Assembly (NCBI GenBank): GCA_030710605.1
Contig: CP092884.1
Location: forward strand, 22,549,483-22,613,482
Origin: Cordylochernes scorpioides
Taxonomy: Eukaryota; Arthropoda; Arachnida; Pseudoscorpiones; Chernetidae
DNA length: 64,000 bases
Direction of reading: 5' to 3'
The translations under genes were made by a program, and so were the position numbers. The notes beneath the pieces are model-generated. The model was not told the origin of the DNA. It saw only the letters and a program-made list of their open reading frames with translations, and made no database searches. Shown here piece by piece: positions 55,441-64,000 of this stretch (its first letter is position 1; each line of letters starts with the position of its first letter).

Positions 55441-55716
55441 TTGATAATTTCTTGACCTAACGACAGTATTTGTAAGAAAGTGCAAGTACTGAGAGAAAGA
55501 ATTGGATACGAACGGTCGTTAAGTTTTCTGTGGTTGGACTGAGGGGCTCTCTTACACCTGGACACACACAGATGGTTAGTAACAGCGTTGGATCACAAGA
55601 TAGTTACATCTTTCACATATAGATGGCGCTATACGTTCAATAGTACCAAAATATTCATCCTTTAAGTTGTTGAACTCTAATCGTAGCAAAAATCTATAAA
55701 TATTTCGACAAAAAGT

Positions 55717-56241
55717 ACACTCATGGAAAAATCCTTCTTTCTTATCTCCACTCAATCATATTTGGGTATCAAGCTTGTAGAGCTTGAGACCTTTGATGGT
55801 ATCTGTTGAGGATGATTAGCGGTCATCGATGGATGAGTCAATACAGTCAATAATGTGTTTTCAGGTTGCAGGTTGAGAATTACACTTAGTACATAAAAAC
55901 CTTGCGACCAATCTGGAAAGTCATTGTCCGTAGATGAACAGACCTAAGTCTGGAAATCAAAGAATGTTGTTCTCTTTGGAGAACAGAACCGGTGCTTGTC
56001 CCTCCTGCTCTGTACCAGTCATGTGCAGCATTAGAATTCCATTCCTTGCACAAAACCAAAGGAATTTTTACCTTTTAACATGCATATCGTGATTCAGACA
56101 ATAGGCCTGAGAGATAATTGATACACATTAACCTTTATTGAAGACACATGGGATAACCAAGTATAGAAAAAAATTGCCTTTCGAACAGAGGACCGCGATA
56201 TTAAATACTTTCCACATCCTAAAGTTTTGTCCATGAGTGCA
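55717..56241. mobile_element. MITE copy enlarged by an insertion
   Basis: The left end CACTCATGG and the right end TTGTCCATGAGTG match 51006-51223, and so does the internal sequence from 56066. The extra 55740-56060 includes a minus-strand stretch with a CTKCNSQPAT-like Cys motif and could be a LINE remnant. Confidence 0.55.
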
Positions 56242-56244
56242 TTT

Positions 56245-57410
56245 TCTTCGTGGCCATCGTTCAACTACGGACAAGATAAAACAATACGAAAGATTCATTT
56301 AATAAAGATATATCTCTTCTATATACGTAGATTTTTCCTAGAACTAACAGAGAAAATAGTGTGCGAGTCATAAAATATTTTGAAAAAGTAACTAGCTCTA
56401 CACAGTCTTAGTTTTGATACATAACCACTGAATGTCTTTTAGGTTACTTCTCTTGTTTTTCTTATAAATATTCTCAGCTTTTCTGCCGAGCTGTCGAACT
56501 AGTAGTATAAATAGACAAAGCTCCCTTCGGCCAATGAATCGGAGAATAGGACTTAGTAAATTGATAGGCATGAGAAAAATTACCAATTTCTGATTTTTCC
56601 TTCGAAGTCGAGAACATGACTGATATAAGCAAATTATAAAGTTGCAACTGCATGGTGGATTAAACTCGAAGTATTGCCGTGAGGATTCAAACCATCAATG
56701 AACCAGTCGTTTTCATCTTGCCTCTATTAATTATAACAAAATTCTATAAGGCGATAACAGGCCATCTATAATTAAGAAATGAAAGCATTATAAAGCACGA
56801 ATATTTGCTTTTTTTTAAACACAAAACAAACTTCTACTGTCCTTACTACGATGAAAACATATTGGGAGGGCTTGGCTCATCAGTGGTGAACCTTCCTAGC
56901 GGTTTCGCCAATTTAATTTACCAGACCGCTTCTTAGAGCTCTAATACTGTATTGGAAGATTCTGCTTATATAGGCTGCAATGAAGGGTGAAATCGTAGAA
57001 TAGTATTCAAGCAAACTATGGACATAAGATTTTTGGACAGCAGAATTACATATAAATATTTGCATCGAGCAATGCTCTTCCTTGAACAATAAGTACAAGG
57101 CAAGTTAGCCATATTAAATATATATTTTATAGATAAAATTGATTCATCACCATGAAACATGACACTTCTGCGATAAATTTATAATCAAAGATGAAAATAT
57201 GATAAGAGAAACTACAATAAATGGAAAAGTGAAACTTCAGATGGCAAGGTTGGTTTCCATGACACAGATATTCATTACTAGTTAACTCTTATGAAACATT
57301 TCGTATGGAACCACTTTTTCAAATCCAACTAATGACGCGCTCCAGTAGTATTGCGGAAATCTACTCGTAAACCTTTGTAATCAGATGGAAGTTCGAAACA
57401 CGTTTTTTAC
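56245..57410. other. Intergenic, no gene recognised
   Basis: Includes a single arm of the 8286 foldback family at about 56832-56900. Confidence 0.45.
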
Positions 57411-57414
57411 AAAT

Positions 57415-57690
57415 CCCAAGTACACGTGGCCATGGTAATCTTTGTGGTTATTAGTGACTACTTTTACTGTAAGTGCACTACATGTCCACACATGTAGAAA
57501 GCAGTTCGACCTTTTTAACTTAGAAGGTGTGAGCCTAGTTTGGTTGCTTGAATTCACTGATGTGGTTTCTCTTATTTGCAAGAATAATGGTCTATTGAAG
57601 CAGAAAAAAGTAGTCAATGAGGGATTCGATCCTGGGTCGTACTTGTCGAAATTCGATGGTGTACCATTACTCCACTATGCGTAAGTAAAA
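57415..57690 (-). repeat. tRNA-derived SINE, inverted diverged copy
   Basis: Minus-strand match to 28261-28550, including AGGATCGAATCCCTCATTG in the B-box region. More diverged than the other copies. Confidence 0.72.
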
Positions 57691-57827
57691 CCCTTAATAC
57701 TATCCATATTTATATATGGCGTTTTACTAACTGTTGGTACTTACTCAGGAGTACAGACTTCGGTCTATGTAGTCCACTATTCAATGGTGTTGGTACTTAC
57801 TGTGTTTTACTTACTATTGTTATATAT

Positions 57828-57922
57828 TAGATAATAAAAAGGCATATATTGGATTTAATAAAAGATTTATTTGCCAATATTAAGTTATTTATTAAATCCA
57901 ATTAATGCCTTTTTATTATCTA
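57828..57922. mobile_element. Palindromic MITE-like element
   Basis: TAGATAATAAAAAGGCAT and its complement at the other end; arms of about 35 bp, 95 bp in total. Confidence 0.75.
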
Positions 57923-58972
57923 ATGATTTAATTATGGATTGCTTTATTTTCAAAACGATTGGTATATACAGTATAATGTCGCAGATTTTCTTAGTGTCAA
58001 AGGGTAGTAGAATTAGCGCTACCAATAACAATCACGCAAGGTCCAGTTTTTTTCTTAAAACTTTATTGACCATACACGCACAAATATTTTCATTTTATCA
58101 AAGAAATCATTTTGGACAAAAATTTACATTAAAGATTATTATGAGAAATTCCCATAACAAATTTGAAAATAGAGATATTAAAAGTATGCAAATATTATAC
58201 AGTGACAATATACTCGTATATATCAAAAGAGGTGCATATCCATTTATAAATACATTGAAGCAATTAATTTTGGTACTTATAGTACGGAACATACTGTTTA
58301 TTATAATGAATGTATCACAACACTAGTTTGGTGATAATTCAGACAAAAACCCAACTTATTTTTATATTCATGTTAAGCCCGTGAAGGAACTTAAGCCTTT
58401 TTGACTTAAAAACTCTCTCAATTTTACTAAGGTAAACGAGTCGTTCTAATTTTAATTATTGTGCTTTTAAACATCTATATTCTTCCTGAATTTTTCAAAA
58501 TTGGTATTGTGGTTATATACATGTTCGTGAAATATAATATTTTTGAGACTAAGTGTTATGTCCAAACAGACCTAAGACAGTCACGGCCCTCTATCCATCC
58601 TTAGGTATCAAAGCATGTACTTTTAGAACACCAGAGAGTAGCTTTACCACCACCAAGCTAGCCATTGGATCCTGCTTGCTGAGGCGATGGACAGCGCAGA
58701 CATAAAGTCGGCATTCAGGAACAGAGCTGTCCATAAAGATCGGTTCCAAGAAGCCGCAGCTGCTCCCGTCGCCATCTGCCGTTTCCAGGACGCTCTCATA
58801 AAAATGGATTCTTTTTTTTTTTCCTTTGAGAAGACATCCCAGGTTTGGACCGCCTCCAGGAGGTTTTTAAGAAGTGGAAAGAAGAACCCTGTGAGCGATA
58901 CATTAAAAAATCTTCATTTTTATAATTTGACACATTGAAGCCGTATAATTACAAGTATTTTTCTTAAAATAT
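57923..58972. other. Intergenic; small unrecognised ORF
   Basis: 58590-58940 is GC-richer and holds an 83-codon plus-strand frame at 58687-58938 (MDSADIKSAFRNRAVHKDRF...). I do not recognise it; it could be a gene remnant or retroelement piece. Confidence 0.35.
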
Positions 58973-59159
58973 AAGGTTGTCACAAAAGTTCTGTTTTTTT
59001 TTAAACTTTTTTTTTTCATATTACTTGGTGAATAATATTATTACGGCGAATACATAATACAATTACTTTAAACATAATAAAAATACATTATACATTATGG
59101 CGAATAATATTGGTATTTAAATTTTATTCAAGTGTTTACGAACTTTTGCGACAACCTTT
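58973..59159. mobile_element. Mariner-type MITE
   Basis: The ends AAGGTTGTCACAAAAGTTC and GAACTTTTGCGACAACCTTT are inverted, with TA nearby on each side. Confidence 0.8.
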
Positions 59160-59574
59160 TATAAGAAATTTAATGTCTGTATTTCGAATAGAATAGGCTT
59201 TCTTCATAAATAGAGTCAATAAAAATCGATTTTTTTTCTTGTTTCCGGAGAAGGTATTCGAGGTGTATAGGTATTAAGGTGTCTACGAATGAAGGAAAAC
59301 ACAAGGAGGAACATTACAAAGTCGAGTATAGAAATTTATTTCATTACAGTTTAAAAATCAAGGAATAAAAAGTTCACTTCACTTACGCTTCACTTAAGAA
59401 AAGAGAATAAATATCAAATAAACATTTTTAAAATGTCCATTTTCACGGGTAATTGGTGTATACGAATAAACAACTGTAATAATTTCATATTTTTTAAAAT
59501 TTTATTTCAATTTAAAGCGCTAGGGACATTTGCGCTGTCATGCATGTATGCCTTTACATTTTAAAACATATATA

Positions 59575-60075
59575 TATCGTAATTTAAACAATGTGATATG
59601 TAAGTAATAAAGTATGACGTCTTTTCTAGTCGTCTCAAAGTGACACCAGTTTGCCACCGGACCCCAGGGGAGGGGAGGATGACCCACATAAGACTGACCA
59701 ATGAGCATCAACACCCGGAGGATCCAGAGAGGGACAAAAAGGGGCGTTTTGGTACGGATGTAGACAGTTAGTTAGGTTACAGTGGATATTTCGGACAGGC
59801 CCGCTGAGTCTAGGTCCGTTGTCATCTCACGGCGGCCCTCGTGGCCGCCGTTTTGGCTCTTCTCTGCTCCCGCGGCTTCAGGCTGGACGCCGAGCTTTCC
59901 TCTGTTAATCCTCAACTTTCCCCTGGCTCTGGTGCCACTTGTGACGTACTGAGAGAGTGTTTTTTGATCCATAACTTTGTCCTTACTGTCCCGTGCGGAA
60001 TTCCCACTCTGCACGCCTTGCCACTCAACCCCGACTGCTTCCAACTCACTTGTTGGCTTACCCGGGTTTTCGACA
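59575..60075 (+). mobile_element. Solo LTR in a TA run
   Basis: A 501-bp GC-rich block between TATATATA runs. It starts TATCGTAATTT, close to the start of the Gypsy element 3 LTR (TGTCATAATTT), and ends TTTTCGACA, as the other LTRs do. It encodes nothing recognisable. Confidence 0.6.
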
Positions 60076-60248
60076 TATATATATCATAATTTTAGGCCGT
60101 GAATAGAATAGTCATATGATGTTAACAATGGGAAAGAGAGGGGAAAAAAACGAGAAAAGATCTGTGTACAAAATAAGTGTTTGGTAATATGTACAATAAG
60201 AATAATATAAATTATCAGCTTCTTAAAAGATATTTGTTGCAATATAAT

Positions 60249-60587
60249 TTAAAATATATCTACAAAAGGTATTGAATATAATATATTTTTTTTACTGGAA
60301 ATAAAAATACTTGGATTTGTTACTATTAAATTATTTTCGAATCTGTAGTCTTGAAAAACAGGACAATCTAGTAAAAGATGTATTGAGGTTTGTTCCACTT
60401 GTCCACAAAAACAACTAGAGTCTTCCACCGCTTTAATTCTTTTTAAGAAGCTTCTGAAATTTCCATGATTAGAAATGAATTGAGGATTATGGAAGTTTGG
60501 ACGGAAATATTTTGGTATGCTGTTAGGGAAGAGGCTTTGAAAAGTTTCATTTGTGTTGTTCTTTAAAGTAGTAAATTTTAAATTCAA
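60249..60587 (-). pseudogene. LINE C-terminal remnant (Cys-His motif)
   Basis: 112 codons with CFCGQVEQTSIHLLLDCPVF, the C-terminal Cys/His motif found after reverse transcriptase in R1, Jockey and I-type LINEs. The catalytic domain is absent. The 5' part continues to 60700 in AT-rich sequence. Confidence 0.6.
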
Positions 60588-61640
60588 TAAAATCCGTTAT
60601 GCTTGGGAGATCTAAATTGTATTTTTGTTTTTCTTCCGAATTGAAATTATTTAATTCTTATTTCATTTCTTTGGTACTGTAATAATATCTTTGAATCAAA
60701 ATTGATTTAGGTTTTGAAGGTTAATTCGATTAAGATCTATATTCTCAAAGTTCAGTGTGTACAAGTACAGTGATATTTTATTATTACTATTATTATTATT
60801 TTCCCTCCTATTTTAACGTCGTAAAAGAGATATTCCTAGTCAAAACCGCATAACTACAACTAAACAATACATCCCCGCCCTGAAGTCCAACCCCTCCTCT
60901 ACGTGGCGGACGGCAGAAACAGCAGAAGTAAGGGACTGCCCTGTAGGGCGAAGTACGGTGTCGTGAGCCCCGAGCCGCTACGGTAACCCTGAACAGGGAA
61001 CTCTGAAATGTGGCTGACTAACGGGGTAATGGCAGCCCCCCCTTTCCATGGAGATGGACAAGACACCACCACTAACAATGCACCAGACTCACATACAAAC
61101 CACACACTCGTTCAATACACGCAGTAAATACAAAACAACACAAAATTACAATAACACATAGGTATATTAACACTCTCAAAGCACGATATCGTTTTTTTAC
61201 TATAATAATTGAGGGAAAAATGTACTTTTATTACTCATATTACCAGTCCTGACAATAAATCGTTAATAGTTCAACATCTAAAAAACAGATCACTCTATCT
61301 TATATGAAACGATAGCCCATTGCTCCAATATTTCCCAATAAACAATAGAGATTTGTTATGGAATCCTTCATATCAAGAAATTATAGCAGTAGAAACAGAA
61401 AGCTGAATCTTCCAGAAGTCTACGAAATACCCTCCCAGAACCCAATGTCTCCTAATTGAGAATCACCTACGAAAATCCACCGTAAAACTAGAGACACTCA
61501 CACGATAACAGGAAAGTTAGACATTAACCCCAGTTCACACAAAACAGAAGTACAAATACAGAAAACTTTAGATTCTAGGATGTTAGCAAGCTCTATAGCA
61601 AGGAACTAAATTTCAAACATAGTAAAATGTTCTACTAAGT
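60588..61640. other. Intergenic; GC-richer island near 60870-61080
   Basis: The island resembles structured RNA or LINE sequence in composition, but I could not assign it. No gene is recognised. Confidence 0.35.
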
Positions 61641-61648
61641 TACTATTC

Positions 61649-61930
61649 TACTAAACCATTGGTTTTCGAACGCTACGACCCGGGTTCGACTCCCGCATTG
61701 GACACTTTTTTTCTGATAAAAAATACTCCAATGGCCCCGATTCTTGCAAAGTCCAACCCCATCAGTGAGTGCAAGAACCAAACAGGGCTTTGGCATATTT
61801 GTAGGTGCAAAAGTCGAACGGCTTTTCACATGTGTAGACATGTGGTGCACTTACAGTAAAAGCAGTCGCCAACTTCTACCAACCATGATTATCATGGTCT
61901 GTACCACGTGTACTAGGGATAAAAAAAAAA
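61649..61930 (+). repeat. tRNA-derived SINE
   Basis: It starts at CTAAACCATTGG and ends in an A run. ACTATTCT before it and CTATTCT after it suggest a short target duplication. B box GGGTTCGACTCCC. Confidence 0.8.
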
Positions 61931-61939
61931 CTATTCTCC

Positions 61940-62890
61940 TGTAGAAGGGTATTTAACCCCCTGAGAACTAGAGGTAATAAATATCAAAAGAAACGCATTC
62001 ATGGATGGCTTAATTTTAATTTAAATCTTTGTCACCGTTTAAGAAATTTCATTAAAACTCTGTTCTAAGTTTCTGATCAAAATGCCAATATAGGCGGGAC
62101 AGTGTTATATATGTGGAAATCAAAATGACAATTTGGAACTATAGGAATATAAAAATAATTTAATATGTGGTCTAGGGTTATAGCAAAGTTAATTTTAATA
62201 TTCATTTTAATTTAACTATAGCCCTGTTCATAATCTGCTTGCATATAACTTTGGCGACATCCGAAATTTATCTAGAATTTAAATTTTTCTCAACCTATTT
62301 TTCATAGAAAAACGACAAAATAGCCTGTACAAATAAAAAAATTGACAAATAATTATTTAATTGAATATTGTTAAACGCTGAATAAAAAACAATTAAAAAA
62401 TTAGCATAATAAACTCCTGCTTAATATTTTGTATAGCACGAAAAAAAAATCACATTTTCTGTGAGGAGAAAATTGAAGCCTCCTGAGCGCTCCAGCAACG
62501 GAGGCAATAACCCCTGAACTTTCGCTAGCTAACAAGGACCATTATGTACGTCGAGGAGAGAGAATCAATTATTGTTGCCCTTCTAAAAAATTTACCAAAC
62601 CCAAGGTATTTCCATCAATATTTCTTTTATTTTATTGAAATCATTATATAATTATATCTCCATTTTTTTTTTCTAAAAGAATAATATTTGTATGGAAATT
62701 TATTTTTGAGATTTAAAAAAATCGAAATTATATTTTTACCAATTGCATTGTTTTTCAATTTAGGTTTCGTTTTGTTCTATTTTTAAAACACCATACTTAG
62801 AGAAATGGTAATTTTTAAAAGATTTTCAAACAAACACTCATTTGTATTATGATGCATTTTTGCGCCATCGTTATCAAAATTCGAAACTTT
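61940..62890. other. Intergenic, no gene recognised
   Basis: AT-rich. CTCCTGTAGAAGGG at 61947 resembles the decayed hammerhead segment at 55284. Confidence 0.4.
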
Positions 62891-62892
62891 TA

Positions 62893-63045
62893 TAGACGCG
62901 TATGATTCTTTTAAAAATTAAACAATTTCTACTGCCCTTACTGCTATGGAAAAATTAATGGGAGGGCCTGGTTTATCAGTGGGACCGCTGAAAGGGTTCA
63001 CCACCAGAAATTGTTTAATTTTTAAAAGAATTATTCGCGTCTATC
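62893..63045. repeat. Nested palindrome
   Basis: The outer arms GACGCGTATGATTCTTTTAA and its near complement enclose a decayed copy of the 8286 foldback arm. Confidence 0.65.
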
Positions 63046-63511
63046 ATAGTTTCGAGCTCATTTGTATATATACGGAAAAATAAGAAATTATCATCAACAT
63101 CATCAGCGTTAATTATCTATTTTTAAAAATATATTAAGGTACAACTACTGAATGTTAGCAGAAGACTTACAGAAGTTGTTCAATTTTTAAAAGAACGATT
63201 TTAGTGCTTCATTGAAACTAATTTACAAATATTTGTACAACTTATGTTTTATGTGTAATCCTTAACGTAATCGAAACCATCCTGAGCTTGGCGAGTTATC
63301 GGACAAAGTTCTTCAACAAGCTGTAATACGAATACAAGCTTATAGTCGTATTCAGCCTGTTGAAAGACGCTATTGTCCGCAAGCTTATATCTTTTTCGCC
63401 GATATCTTTTATCTCTTTTTAGAAATAATATCCGGAGATTCCTATTATAATATCTTAGTTCTGGTATGATAAGGCACAATTTGGATTATAGATTATAGAC
63501 ACAAGGTAATA

Positions 63512-63650
63512 AGCCCAAATCTAAATATATAGTGCGTGACGTTTTGGTAACAGCTTTGTTACCATCAGAAACAAATACTGAATGTTTCAAGTACTTTTGT
63601 CTGATGATGGTAACAATGCTGTTACTGAAACGTCCCATACTATTTGGATT
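63512..63650. repeat. Inverted arms with hammerhead-like segments
   Basis: Arms around TGGTAACA(A/G)...TGTTAC occur on both strands. The right one has CTGATGA, a stem II and GAAACGTC (63601-63634), but stem I does not pair. The left one lacks a full core. Confidence 0.5.
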
Positions 63651-63719
63651 TGGTCGTATTACTTTCTTCTTTGTTCTGTTAATTTAAGTCAACTATGGAT
63701 ATATGCTTTGAGGACAGTG

Positions 63720-64000
63720 GAATTACATAGTATATGATCTCTCCAGAAGTGGGCGTCTCGTGGAGGGGGCTGGTGAAAGATTACCTGGTTGTTCTATGTC
63801 TCAAAGATGAAGCCAAGGGTGTATACGTTCCAGAAACTGTATGAATGGCTCATTGAATCTCTACCCTAAGCTAACGAGGAGCCATGATGATCGAACTTTC
63901 AAATATATCTGCTAACATTGAATTACATAGTTTATGATCTCTCCAGAAGTGGGCGTCTCGTGAAGGGGACTGGCAAGGGATACCACTTTGTCTTATGTTT
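63720..64000 (+). repeat. Direct repeat, about 203-bp period
   Basis: TGATCTCTCCAGAAGTGGGC recurs 203 bases apart, near 63735 and 63938. The second copy runs off the window. Confidence 0.8.

Overview
This is a window of an AT-rich animal genome, most likely an arthropod. The evidence is Gypsy elements including one with very short Mag-like LTRs, BEL/Pao, Penelope-like, mariner, pogo and Helitron elements side by side, plus one recognisable host gene, a Spred-type (Sprouty-related) gene whose last exon lies on the minus strand near 48.2-48.9 kb. I cannot decide the order or species from sequence alone. A 100-base run of N at 23748-23847 is an assembly gap. Almost all other protein-like sequence is mobile-element coding sequence, much of it broken by stops and frameshifts.

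Layout. 0.2-7.05 kb: a tRNA-derived SINE split by a Gypsy element (257-6787), which itself carries a Penelope-like insertion (2917-4173, 11-bp target duplication) and an internally deleted pogo-type transposon (4341-5476, TA duplication). 7.05-11.3 kb: Helitron fragments, a tRNA-Gly-bearing repeat, a tandem 339-bp repeat with one hammerhead ribozyme per unit, and a foldback element with a hammerhead in its centre. 11.86-24.2 kb: a solo LTR, then a minus-strand Gypsy (12660-24169) interrupted by an almost intact non-autonomous BEL/Pao element (13639-18769). 24.2-28.0 kb: Helitrons, one split by an endonuclease-bearing Helentron-like element. 28.0-39.95 kb: two Gypsy elements next to each other in a TA run; the first lacks reverse transcriptase and integrase core. 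40-47.5 kb: AT-rich sequence without genes, apart from a Helitron and a second tRNA-Gly copy. 47.5-51 kb: the Spred 3' end and introns carrying a hAT-type MITE, a Penelope-like LTR pair with two hammerheads and a TA-flanked MITE. 51.9-53.6 kb: a 36-bp minisatellite. 53.7-55.4 kb: inverted Penelope-like arms around a degenerate mariner. 55.4-64 kb: MITEs, SINEs, LINE remnants, a solo LTR and foldbacks.

The most unusual material is (1) type I hammerhead ribozyme sequences at seven places in three related contexts, including a tandem arrangement predicted to release 339-nt RNAs; (2) a BEL/Pao element with near-identical LTRs in which reverse transcriptase, RNase H and most of integrase are replaced by about 1.5 kb encoding a charged, repetitive protein region in one open frame; (3) a set of LTR families that all end in CGACA and all sit in TA dinucleotide runs; and (4) two tRNA-Gly(GCC) copies amplified as repeats with a shared T-stem change.
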